This document shows, in pieces, positions 53,624 through 64,000 of a stretch of DNA of 64,000 bases; position 1 is the stretch's first letter; each line of letters starts with the position of its first letter. The stretch lies in NCBI RefSeq assembly GCF_000499845.2, contig NC_023755.2:1137732-1201731 (forward strand), written 5' to 3'. The notes under the pieces are model-generated. The model saw only the letters and a program-made list of their open reading frames with translations. It had not been told where the DNA came from and ran no database searches. The translations under genes and the position numbers were made by a program. This DNA comes from Phaseolus vulgaris (Eukaryota > Streptophyta > Magnoliopsida > Fabales > Fabaceae).

Positions 53624-55405
53624 TGTTGGGTTTAATAGTGCTAAAGTTCAAGAGGGGGGGTGAATTGACCTTTTAAAACTTTCTCGCAGAAACAGTGTTT
53701 AACACAGTTTTACAGAAAATAAATCGATTTATGTGAAAATGAACAGATTTATTTCAGCACTGTTTTTGTTTGAAACGCTTTTAATACAGCAAGGTTAATC
53801 ACAAGGCTATGCAGATAGATTTTCCAGATGCACACACACAGATATCAGAATGAAAAACAGTGAAACACCAAAACAACAAACTTCAATTTCAAGCAAGTGA
53901 TTAGGGTTCAATTGATAGCATGCTAATTAATTGAGTGACCTTTGCAAACAACCTGTTCCAGTGACTTTTAACAGACTATGAGTGTTCTTCTTGATGTCAA
54001 GCAACTTTCCAGAAATTAAGAACAATGAATCACAGAACAGCAAGCTTCCACTTTCAGCAATTGTTTAAGGTTCAATTAATAGTTATGACAGTTTTTTGAA
54101 CAGCCTATCACAGTCAATGTGTTCCAATGGCTTTTAGCAGATTATATATGTTCTTATCAGATTCAAACAGCTTTTTCAGAAATCAAGAACAGTATGCACA
54201 GTGCCCAGAAAGAACAGATTTATTTTCAATTGAACAGATTTATTTCTTTGCTGTTTTATCAATTATGCAGAAACGAAATTGCAGAGAGTGAGAGAGAATG
54301 AACACAATCAGTTATACTGGTTCACTCAACCTGAGCTACATCCAGTCTTCACCAACAACAGGTGGAAATCACTAAAACACAGTACAACCAAGTACAATTC
54401 CCACTGTTCTTGAAACCTACAAGAACCTAGGTACTCTTGTTGAAAAAACCTATTTCAGCACACACCCACTCTTCAAGAAACCCTATCAAGAAGAGTGTTT
54501 AATCAAACTTTTACAAGAAATGAAATTGAAACGACTACACCTGATTGAGGATACACAGATCTGCCTTAAACCAGTAGGCAAGATTGCTTAGAACAGTAGC
54601 AGCACCTCACACCAAGCTTTTGGAACCAAACCAAGAACAAGCACTTTGTGATTTTTGAAATCTTTGAAGAACAAATGCTAATCCTTTGTAAACTTTTGAT
54701 TCTCTGATGTAAAACTCGTTTTTGCAAATGTATGAACAGTTATTAAACTCAGAAAACAGTTTCCATTTTATAGAGAACCAACTTATAACAGACTTTTGAA
54801 AAACAATTAAAGCTGTTATAAAATGAACAGATTGAAAATAAAATGAACTGATTTATTTTCAAAAAACAGTTAGAGAATTTGTTATGTGAGGACTTAGTCA
54901 GTTATTCTGGTGCAGGGATAGAATTGAAAAACGTTTAAACAGGACATTGCACCAGAGACAAAATGAATCTATTCATTTACAGATGAATAGATTTATTTCT
55001 CAAAACAAAAACAGAGAAAGCTTAACTATTTGAAACACAGTTGTTTTGAGAGATTTGACTTAGTCAAAAATACTTGATGCACAAAATCTAATATTTATAA
55101 GATTTAGCCAAGGCATCAGTTTAAAGAATGAATCTGTTTATTTTAGAAAAAACAGATTTATTTTTATGCAGAAAACGTGCTTTTTGAAAAACATGTGAAA
55201 AGCAGTTTTATGAAACTTAGCTTGTTCTTATCTCCTGGTCAGTGGCTATGAGGTGAGCTACCTTAACAAAAAGCATACTCTTAGACAACCTATAAGCACT
55301 ACCTAAGATACATTTAAAGCAACATAAAATACACATGTAAAGCACCTAGGTCTTCATCAAACATATGACTTGGAGGAGCAGCAACCTTCTTCAACACTTA
55401 CAACA
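53624..55405. mobile_element. Probable solo LTR nested in the gypsy protease, about 1.78 kb
   Basis: It starts TGTTGGGTTTAATAG and ends CTTACAACA, the TG...CA signature of an LTR. Host coding sequence continues across it when it is removed. The flanks TCTTAC and TATTAC are a near-perfect six-base direct repeat. No coding genes lie inside. It contains a repeated AACAGATTTATTT motif. Confidence 0.75.
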
Positions 55406-55411
55406 TATTAC

Positions 55412-57067
55412 TTGGTCGTCAGTCCATAAATAGGTTGAAGGTTATTTGTCTTGACCCCTCACCTAGCCATGAAATTCCCTTCTGTCAATGGAGATATTGC
55501 AACAATGCACGTAGATTAGAAAACCGCACGAGAATGTTATGTAGTCAGCCTGAAAGTCGAGTCAACTAGACGGCTCTATGCAACCACGAACGACCGATCC
55601 CCAAGCCGAACAGGTCGGTCACCAGAAAGGCGCTCTAGAGGAAGAGGTTCTAGAAGGCACTTGGTTGCTCTTGTTGACCTAGATCCCCGATTAGATGATC
55701 CTCGCATGAAGGCTGTGGAAGACCTTCAACCCATATTCCTTTGCGACAAAGACCGCAAAACGCACATGGGAACGTCCCTCAAGCAGGACGACCGAGAGGC
55801 AATCAGTAAGACGCTAACAAAAAATGTTGACCTTTTTGCTTGGACTGCTGTAGATATGCGGGGAGTAAAATCTGATGTTATCACTCATCGCTTATTTGTC
55901 TATAAAGAAGCCAGGTCGATCGCCCAGTAGAAAAGGAAGTTGGGCGAAGAGCGGCGCAAGGCTGCCCGATAAGAAATTGATAAACTAGTACAGGTTGGGT
56001 TCATTCAGAAAGCTCGCTACACAACATGGTTAGCCAACGTGGTAATGGTCAAGAAATCAAATGGCAAATGGAGAATGTGTGTGGATTATACAGATCTTAA
56101 CAAAGCATGCCTAAAGGATTCGTATCCTTTACTCACCATCGACCGACTGGTTGACGGCGTGGTCGGACATCATATCTTAAGCTTTCTCGATGCATACTCA
56201 TGATATAATAAAATCCAAATGCATCATCATGACAGGGAGAAAACCGCGTTTAGAACAGACTCCGGCAACTTTTTCTATGAGTTAATGTCGTTCGGCCTAA
56301 AAAACGCCGGAGCTACTTATCAACGCTTGATGGATTACGTTTTCCATGACATGATGGGGCGGAATGTGGAGGTATATGTAGATGAAATTGTTTTAAAAAC
56401 TGACTCGTGTGAGCAACACATCTCAGATTTGAAAGAAGTTTTTCAAGCCTTGCGCAAATATCGCATGCGTCTAAACCCTTAAAAGTGTGCGTTCGACGTA
56501 GAATGTGGAAAATTCTTAGGTTTCATGCTCACCCATTGGGGCAAAGAAGCAAATCCCGAGAAGTGTAAGGCTATTACAGAAATGCAAAGTCCCAGCAGAC
56601 TCAAAGAAATTCAACGACTGATCGGTCGACTCACTTCATTGTCTCGATTCGTACCTAAGCTTGCCGAACGAACGAGACCCATCATCAAGTTGTTGAAGAA
56701 AACAACCAAATTCGAATGGACGACCGAGTGCGAACAAAATTCCCTTCAGCTAAAGGCATTTTTAGCGTCTCCTCCAGTTATCCGAAAACCGAATGCACGA
56801 GAGCCCATCATAATCTATCTTGTTGTCTCCAACAAAGCAGTAAGTTCAGTCCTTGTGCAGGAAATAGGAGCAGAAGAACGACCAGTATATTTCATTAGCC
56901 GAGTATTGCATGACGCGGAAGTTAGGTACCAAATGGTTGAGAAAGTCGCACTAACGTTAGTCATCACCGCACGATGGATGCGGATGTACTTCCAGAATCA
57001 TCGGGTCATAGTTAAAACTAACTACCCCATTATGAAGATTCTCACCAAATCTGACTTGGCGGATGAG
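55412..57067 (+). pseudogene. Gypsy protease end and reverse transcriptase, with stops
   Basis: The frame resumes after the nested LTR. RT words include VVMVKKSNGKWRMCVDYTDL, FLDAYS, ELMSFGLKNAGATYQRLM and IQRLIGRLTSLSRF, then a tether to RNase H (IGAEERPVYFISRVLHDAE). The catalytic YVDD box reads YVDE (about 56380). Stops occur at about 55928, 55969, 56201 and 56480. Confidence 0.85.
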
Positions 57068-57972
57068 TGATAGGGTAGGCGATTGAATTATCATAATTCC
57101 ACATTGAATACTGATGAGCATATATTTATTCTCACTCACTAGCCTTATTCATAGATTATTGGACTATAATAATAAATAAATTCATTGTTTTAATTAATAT
57201 TCTTATAATTGGGTTTATTTGGGCCTTAACTATTATTATTGTTAATTTTGTGTTTTTAGAGTAAATTATCCGGAGGAAGCATCTACCTTTGTGAATGGGC
57301 CAAATATGCAAAAGTTCAAGTTGCTTCTTTAAATCAAAACAGAAAACAAATTTTGAGGAGAAGAAAGAGAAAATAAAAAGCTACAAGATTCCAAAAACAG
57401 AATTGGAAGCAAATCTTCTGCAAAATAAAAAATTATGGAAAGTGGGAACTGTTTACAAAATCTAAACTGCAATATTTTCCCTAGATCCTTGGAGCAGAAA
57501 AGCCTATAAAAGGACACAAGCATCAAGGAGAAAAGAGAGAGCTTTATAGGGTTTTCTTAGTTTATTTTCTTCTTAGTAATTCTTTTGTTTTGCTAGTAGA
57601 CGCATGTTTTACTGGTGAGTTTCAGTTGAATTAGATTGGCGCATGTTCAATCTGGTTTAGCTCTGTTGGAGGATTGAGAAAATATTAATCTTTAGAGAAC
57701 CTATGAAGAATTCAATGGTGTAAGAACTTGGGATCAACCACTTTTTATTTGCTATTTTAATCTTTTTTATATTTTCTGCACAACTATCTCAAACCCCCTT
57801 TTTATCTTATTGTTATTGTTAACTTTTATTGCTTGCAGATAGATTTTAAACCCTGATCAACTGATTTTACTATTGGATTCGTTGGGAGACGACTTGGGGA
57901 TATTTGTCCACAATTATACTATCATCTCTCTAGTGTTAGACAAGTCTATGCTAGAATCATATTAATTTGACA
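57068..57972. mobile_element. Probable LTR-type insertion between RT and RNase H, about 0.9 kb
   Basis: It starts TGATAGGG and ends TTTGACA, separating two parts of the gypsy polyprotein that should be adjacent (SDLADE and IKYQPRGA). It contains no reading frame of its own, but has a TATAAAAG box at about 57505 and TATTGGATTCGTTGGGAGACG-type LTR wording. No clear target duplication was found, so the exact edges are uncertain. Confidence 0.55.
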
Positions 57973-57984
57973 GCAAAACGACAA

Positions 57985-59165
57985 TTATCAAATACCAACC
58001 CAGGGGAGCCATTAAATCTCAAGCTCTCGCTGACTTCACAATAGAACTCACCCTGCCGAAGAAGGGGAGTCTAGATGGACCTTGTACGTAGATGGTTCCT
58101 CAAACAATCATTCATGCAGAGCAAGAGTCGTGTTAGAAGGACCGAGCGAGATTGTCATTGAATAGGTCATGAAGTTCGAATTCAAAACCTCAAACAATCA
58201 AGTCGAGTATGAAGCCATAACTGTCGGTCTTCACCTGACGATCGAATTAGAAATAACTACTCTAATTTGTAAAAGTGACTCTCGCCTAGTCATCGGACAA
58301 CTTACAGAAGAATATGAGGTAAGAGAAACTTTGCTTCAACAATATTTCCATTTCGTGAAAAATCTCATAAACAGATTTAAGAAGATCTCGTTCCACCCCG
58401 TCCGGAGGGAAAATAATACTCGAGTGGATGCCCTTTCAAGGCTAGCCACCGTCAAACAGAAGGAAGTTCATCGTTCGGTCATACATGTGACTCTAATTAA
58501 ACCAAGTGTTGGCGCTGAAGAATGCATGGCGACCGACACTCAGCTTAACTGGATGACCCCCATCAAGCAATACTTTATAGAAAGAGTATGTGACCCGCAC
58601 CTAGAAAAGACAATGAAGCAACAGGCCACCCGGTTCATACTCATTGACCAAGACCTCTATAGGAAAGGATACTCTCGCCCACAACTAAAATGCCTTAATC
58701 CCAAACAAGTCACTTATGTGATGACCGAATTGCACGAAGGGGTATGCGAGACCCATTCGGGAGCTCGAACCATGGCTGCCAAAGTACTACGAGTCGGATA
58801 TTACTGGCCGACCGTACAAGGAGATTGCACAGAGTTTGTTCGGAAATGCTTGAAATGCCAAGAGTATGGCACCCTATCACATCAAAAGCCAGAAAAATTG
58901 CATTACATTTTGTCTCCCTGGGCATTTGTGAAGTGGGGGATGGATATCATTGGACCCTTCGCACCTGGCAAGGGGCAGTGCAAATTTCTGTTAGTCGGCA
59001 TTGATTACTTTACCAAGTGGATCGAGGCCAAACCCTTGACAGCCATAACTACCCGAAACGTCCAGAGTTTTGTATGGAAGAATATTGTTTGCAGGTTCGA
59101 TCTACCTCAAGTTATTATCACAGATAATGGTCGACAATTCACCGACCGAGGGTTAGCATAATTCT
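57985..59165 (+). pseudogene. Gypsy RNase H and first part of integrase
   Basis: The region begins IKYQPRGAIKSQALADF, then the RNase H core (NNQVEYEAITVGL, then CKSDSRLVIGQL). Next is the zinc-binding H2C2 region (HEGVCETHSG with CLKCQ) and the catalytic core with WGMDIIGPF and ITDNGRQF. Stops at about 58090, 58134 and 58163 break the RNase H start. A TAA at about 59159 interrupts the core. Confidence 0.85.
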
Positions 59166-59809
59166 ATGAAAAACTCAGCATCAAACATATTGCAAGCTCA
59201 GTCGAGCATCCGCAAACCAATGGTCAAGCTGAAGCTGCCAATAAAGTCATCCTCAACGAGCTTAAAGAGAGACTCGGTCCAGCCAAAGGAAATTGGATTG
59301 AAGAACTTCTGGAAGTCCTGTCGGCCTACCGGTGTACCCCACAATCAACAACTCAAGAAACACCATACAACCTGACGTACGGCACCGAGGCCATGATTCC
59401 GGTCGAGATAGGCGAACCCTCACTACGTCGGCATACGTTAGATTTGGACCTAAATAAAGAGAGTCTATTGGTCGACCTCGACCTCATCAACAAGCTAAGA
59501 GACAAGTGCAGGATACGAGAAGAAGCATGCAAGATACGGGCAACAAGAAGTTATAACTCGAAAGTGAAGCCACGAAGCTTTCAAAAAGGAGACTTAGTCT
59601 GGCGCATGCGCAGTGATGCTTGGAAGGACAACATAAAATTTTCAAGTAACTGGGAAGGACCATTCCGCATTGCCGACACAGCGATCGGAGGGGCGTATTA
59701 CTTAGAATATTTGTCAGGAAAACCTGTACCGAGAACGTGGAATGCCACGCATCTTGAAAGTTATTCGTTAATCCAATCCTTCTTTATCAAAACCTTCGAT
59801 CAGAATTAA
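59166..59809 (+). pseudogene. Gypsy integrase C-terminal part
   Basis: It continues the core with the catalytic Glu in HPQTNGQAEAANK. The C-terminal domain follows (YGTEAMIPVEIG, then FQKGDLVWRMRSDA, and GPFRIADTA). The end is WNATHLESYS plus a short tail. This is normal length for a plant gypsy integrase end, but it is separated from the upstream part by the stop. Confidence 0.85.
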
Positions 59810-59962
59810 TATCATTCATACCGTTTGTTCCGTCAATACGTGATACTTAGTAGAAATGAAGTTATATAAAAAGGGAAATGCAAAAGCAATTGTTCAAGAG
59901 CAATGTAAATAAAAGTAAAAGAGTTTCAAGCCCACACCTTGGGTCCAGGTAGATACGTCACA

Positions 59963-61718
59963 TCATAATATTTCAATGGTCTCGTCCGATTGAGGGGTCT
60001 CCACTGCTGGGTCTTCCATGATTTGGTCAACACCTTTAACATCATCACCCCCAAGCGGCACCAGTTGACCATTCACTATATCTTTGCCCAAGTCATAACG
60101 AGAGTCGTCGGCCGGCACGCCATGGAAAAAAGCAACCTGACGGACATCTTGATTGAAACTCTCCTCGTTAATACGTAGCATGAACCCCTAAAGTTTTTCA
60201 ATCTCACCATTGAGGGATTCCTTATCGGTCGTCAGGTCAGTTTTCTCCTGCATAAGTTGGTCCCATTCGGCCATCACTTTGGCAAGCGTGGCCTTCAGAG
60301 CCTCTTGTTCTTCAAAAGCCAGCCGATTCTCTCTCTACTTCTCCTCTTGGCATTTGTCAACAGCCTCCAAGGCATTTTTCAAAGAGAAGGTTGAGTCGTT
60401 AAGCTGGGTTTTTAGTTTAGGAATCACGATCGACTCAGCCCTTTTGAGTTCGTCACCAATAGCCCGACTTACCACTGTCGCCCGACACTGGAGTTCCACC
60501 ATCTCTTCAATTAAGTCCATAGTGGGGACAACCGCCAGGATACCTTCGTCCTCCGGTCGAAGCTCAAATTGCATAGTGGGAGCAACCCTCATCCCTAAAC
60601 CCACATACTTACTGGCCTACCCGATGAGGTACCCACCTCTGGTCGTTGCGCCTTCGACAGACGTCCTCTCTTCTTGCTCACAACCGAAGCAGCGACAGTG
60701 GTCTCGGGCGGCACCGTCTATATAGCAATCGGTTGAGGTGCAATCCTGACAACGATATAATTTTTGCACCCCTCAGCCTGCCTCTTCATGAACTTGCTCA
60801 AGCTCGGATCCATCTTCAGAATGATGTCTGCAAAACACATGTAAAATTATACTACATTAAAACTAATAGCAGAATGACCGAAAGCAAAGAAACTCGTACC
60901 ATTTAGATCTGCCCATTTCTTGGACGACCCATACAGAGCTATCAGTTCTCGAGTAGGAAGTCTACACGGGAGTTGGTTTACGATCAAAAGTATTTCTTTG
61001 TCGAAAGAGGATAAAGACTTCCAAAATCGGTTGTCAAGGGGGGGGGGTAGGTTTCTCGGTCCAATGGAAAAGAAATTTGGTGGTTCCATCAGCATTATAA
61101 AAAATATCTCGACCATCCGGCTCAACGAAAACTTTAAAATAATACCCCTTAAAATTTTTATAAAAGTGGTAAAAGCAGCAAAACGTACATTCCCGGGCCG
61201 ACTGGACAATGACAACCAGCCCACGGGAGTACTCAGATGGGTATTATAATAATACAGGAACGACTCAGGGTGGGTTTAAGGCCAAATATCTGGCACAAGA
61301 CTCGGAAGGCTTGCAAAATTGCCCACGAATTTGGATGCAACTGGGTAGGTGCGACATTAAGAATCCGAAGGACTCTCATAGTGAAGTCATCGAAGAGAAA
61401 AGTTATGTGCAGATGGGAAAAGAACGTGCTATACACAAAGAAAAAGTCGTGCGGCGCATTTTCACGACCGTGGCACACACGGTCGGTCACACTGCAAACG
61501 TCCACAACCAAAGCCTCGGTCGGATAGTCGGATTCTAGAAAAATTTTATTTACAACAAAGAATTCATCTAAGTCATCAGCGGTCCTAATTTTAGTAGGAA
61601 TCTTAAGGACAGATGGATCGACCCAATTATAACCCATTCGGCATTCGAAACGGCACAAAATCCCCACCGTTGAAGCCATCAGATGAAACAGTGTACACCA
61701 AAACGGAAACTCTACCAA
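59963..61718 (-). pseudogene. Antisense extra ORF of the gypsy element (putative gypsy-type transposon family)
   Basis: On the minus strand a protein resembles the Transposase_28 family: PTQLHPNSWAILQAFRVLC, then GWLSLSSRPG with LFHWTE-type words in a shifted frame, then PTRELIALYGSSKKW. A GT-AG intron fits at about 60833-60902, linking to DIILKMDPSLSKFMK. The second half is Glu/Lys-rich and likely coiled coil. There are frameshifts near 61225 and around a run of eight G at about 61038, and stops near 60721, 60337 and 60190. I infer a dead antisense ORF of a Tat-type element. Confidence 0.7.
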
Positions 61719-61820
61719 ACGTCACATCTCTACTACGCATTCAATGATGCCAGCTGTCAAGCATTATCTTGGAAACCCCAACCATCCTATACGACTCTTC
61801 GGCTATCCACGCCCTCGAAC

Positions 61821-61880
61821 CTGGGGGGCAAGTGTACCGGTCGGTCCCGGACGACCGAGGCTACACATTAAATAATAAAG
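61821..61880 (+). other. Polypurine-like tract and possible 3' LTR start
   Basis: GGGGGGCAAG is followed by TGTACCGGTCGGTCCCGGAC. This fits a primer for plus-strand synthesis next to an LTR start. Only about 50 bases follow before the right direct repeat begins. Confidence 0.45.
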
Positions 61881-61885
61881 TGTAG

Positions 61886-63067
61886 TAAATATATTATAAA
61901 AGTTCATTCTTTATTTCATTAAAAGTTATATCTCTTTAAAATTACATTTTCTTTGAGATTTTATTTGATAGATGTTGTTAGTAAACACATTACTCTAGGT
62001 AAGAGGAATTTTTTTAGTATATATTTCAATATGAATATTGATTTAAAGATTTGAAAAGTATAATTGATACATGTATCTGCATGTTGAAGATGATTAGATA
62101 CGTATGTCTATGATTGTGAAAAGTTCAAAATATGAATTTTAAAGGTAAAAAAGTTAAGATTATTATTTTGGATGTATGGAGTGATGGTTTGGAAATGTGT
62201 CAGAAATTTTTATGTTACTTTGTTGTTGGAGAAATTTGTATTTCTAAGTTGATATCGTTCAATAGGTGAATTATCACTAAGTAACACTTAAGTTGTGAGT
62301 TATCATGGTTTTTTTATCAGCAACAAAAGAATAAATAATAGAGGTAATTTAGGGATACTTCAACCGTTATGCAGAAAACATAGATGCTTGATCTATGATT
62401 TGAGAGAGATTAAAACTATTTTTTATCCTCTAGAGGGAATAACTTTCAAGTGACAAGAGGTCACCCAAGCGCTAATATGTGATGTTAGGGCATGAGATTC
62501 TGAAATATGTGAGACCAATATGGTATGGTTGCTTAAGTGATGAGGCAATGTGATTGATGTTCTAAAAGTTCTTAGATTCTATGATAAGTAGCATAACTCA
62601 AGCCTTGAGATGCTCAAAATTTACTATATAATACTATATATAACATGTAGTGAAAAGGAATAAAACATCTTTTCAAAACCCAAATTTATAAACAAAAGGA
62701 AAGGGAAAAAAATTAAAATCATTTTTTATTACAATATAAGAGCAAGAGAGGAGAAAAATAAGAAATTGAAACATTTTTTTCCAAGTAATATAGAAAATAA
62801 AATTTTGTATTTATCTTTAATTCAAATACATTTTAGTTACATACCAATGCTTTGGTATATATTTATGCCATAAAGAGAAGTATTATAAAATACATTACTT
62901 AATCACAATAAAAATTAATGTTTGAAGATGCTATAATCAAAGAATGGCACAAGGTGGTTTTGGTGTCACATTCCCAAAAGGAAAAGGAAGCAATATGTTA
63001 AAAGGAAAAGGAAGGCCACGAGGTTTATCCCCTAATTTTTGTTTTAATCTCTCAATTTCTTCATTTG
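61886..63067 (-). repeat. Right copy of the 1.2-1.4 kb direct repeat
   Basis: Direct copy of 51019-52390, shorter by indels. Its left edge abuts the truncated gypsy 3' end. The homology ends at TTCTTCATTTG, but here the transposase frame continues beyond. Confidence 0.75.
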
Positions 63068-63712
63068 ATTGAATTTGAATTAACTTATAATTTTCTTCTG
63101 CTTATAATTTTCTTTTGCCTGAATCCTAGCAATTCTTTCTTCTTCCAATATTTTTCAAAGATTTGTTGTTTCTTCCTTCATCTTTAACTCCACCTGTATA
63201 TTAAAATAAAATTATTTAAAAAAACAAATGAATTTTTTAATTTTAAAAAATTATTTAGTGACTGATTTTTGCAACTAAAATAAATTGGTCGTAAATTGCT
63301 ACAAGATAACATGTACCATATTAGTCATTCATTTTAACTCATCCTCGTATTGTTGTTGCATTTGCATTTTAATTTCCACCATTTCTGCTTTTGCGTATCC
63401 TTTGAGAGAGTCAACCGCTTTTTGTTGATTATCCCTCAGTTTTGTTTTTTCCTATGAAATAAAGTGACCAATTCATTGTTATTATATACATAGTCTCAAT
63501 ATTCAATAATCATTTTCAAGTTTATAATTTCACCTTCAATTGCATAAACAATTCAATTGTAAATGCTTGTCCATCATTATGTGATATAACCATGTTCACA
63601 AGATTTAGAAGTTCTTCAACTTGTTGTGATTTCTTTTTTTTTATCTTTAGTCTTATTATCAAAAAGCACTTTTCGATTACCACATAGAATCCAAAGATCC
63701 TACACAAATGTT
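62946..63712 (-). pseudogene. CACTA/En-Spm-like transposase C-terminal exons
   Basis: On the minus strand three pieces are visible. One at about 63522-63707 contains QQVEELLNLVNMVISHNDGQ. One at about 63330-63450 contains NQQKAVDSLKGYAKAEMVEI. The last, at about 62946-63180, contains EERIARIQAKENYK and PFPFNILLPFPFG. The order and the coiled, Glu/Lys-rich style fit the C-terminal part of plant Ptta/En/Spm transposases. The frame is broken in places and the catalytic part is not in the window. Confidence 0.55.
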
Positions 63713-64000
63713 ACAATTTTATCAAAGTCAACAAAAATTTAAAACATAATATATAAATATTTATTTGAGATATTTAGACAACTAATATTTGACGTAGTAA
63801 GAGTGATGAAGAAAAATATTGAACAAAATATCAAAATAGGTAAGAAGTATAATAATGATAAAAAATCTTAAAAGGTATTTTATTTTTCATCTTGAGAATT
63901 ATAAGAATGAAACTAGTAGGTATTGACACAAATAATAATGATAAAAAAAAATTTCAGAGGTTGTGGACACTTGGAACCTATATAATCCTTAAGTATTTCC
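63713..64000. other. AT-rich right edge
   Basis: Nothing recognisable. It is probably intron or upstream sequence of the transposase remnant. Confidence 0.4.

Larger units (their letters stand above)
52391..61880 (+). mobile_element. Decayed Ty3/gypsy retrotransposon (Tat-like) with antisense ORF and nested insertions
   Basis: The order on the plus strand is gag remnant, protease, reverse transcriptase, RNase H, integrase, followed by an antisense ORF block. This order (RT before integrase) defines Ty3/gypsy, and an extra ORF in antisense between integrase and the 3' LTR is known from the Tat lineage. No 5' LTR or primer-binding site was found. A polypurine-like GGGGGGCAAG at about 61821-61830 is followed by TGTACCGG, a possible 3' LTR start cut off after about 50 bases. 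In-frame stops and frameshifts show it is inactive. Confidence 0.8.

Noticed and set aside
60210..60725. Plus-strand open frame of 171 codons after the integrase
   Set aside because: It opposes the antisense extra ORF, whose Glu/Lys-rich reading is the coherent one.
51019..63067. Direct flanking repeats as the LTRs of the gypsy element
   Set aside because: They lack TG...CA ends and primer-site context, carry transposase coding sequence, and a better LTR start (TGTACCGG after GGGGGGCAAG) lies inside.

Overview
The window is nuclear DNA of a flowering plant, most likely a legume of the bean/soybean group. The gene families are plant-specific (a vacuolar ABCC pump with a TMD0, a GW/RGG-tailed SPT6, a USP-kinase), the introns are AT-rich with GT-AG borders, and the repeats include Au-like SINEs and a short LTR family that begins TGTTGGAGATC. 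Taxonomy is an inference from repeat and protein style; no search was run.

Region 1 (1-8200, minus strand) holds a tandem pair of receptor-like cytoplasmic kinases. A complete nine-exon gene (3104-8138) lies upstream of a 5'-truncated, repeat-damaged copy (1-1427) that runs off the left edge. A CACTA end and a TRIM-like LTR pair lie between them. From 8200 to 11700 there is only AT-rich spacer.

Region 2 (11965-20540) holds an eight-exon plus-strand gene for a small conserved membrane protein. One of its introns carries a poly(A) retroelement that landed on the splice acceptor. After it comes a minus-strand gene resembling the C-terminal part of a plant BTB/POZ protein, with no BTB domain found.

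Region 3 (22215-36809, minus strand) is a full-length, 27-exon ABCC1/ABCC2-type transporter of 1615 residues. Every exon junction I traced keeps frame, although its introns hold many retroelement insertions.

Region 4 (39483-49884, minus strand) is a complete divergent SPT6 transcription elongation factor (about 1602 residues). Its last exon, which encodes GW repeats, is tandemly duplicated.

Region 5 (about 51000-64000) is a nested transposon block. A decayed Tat-type Ty3/gypsy element contains gag, protease, RT, RNase H and integrase, plus an antisense extra ORF of the putative gypsy-type transposon family. Two LTR-like insertions interrupt it. It is bracketed by direct 1.2-1.4 kb copies of a CACTA/En-Spm-like transposase tail, and more of that transposase continues to the right edge.

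The host genes are housekeeping or transport genes with no obvious joint pathway. The most interesting features are the duplicated SPT6 terminal exon, the retroelement that copied a splice acceptor, two poly(A) retroelement tail families with clear target-site duplications, and the gypsy block with its odd flanking repeats. I saw no convincing undescribed defence or metabolic system.
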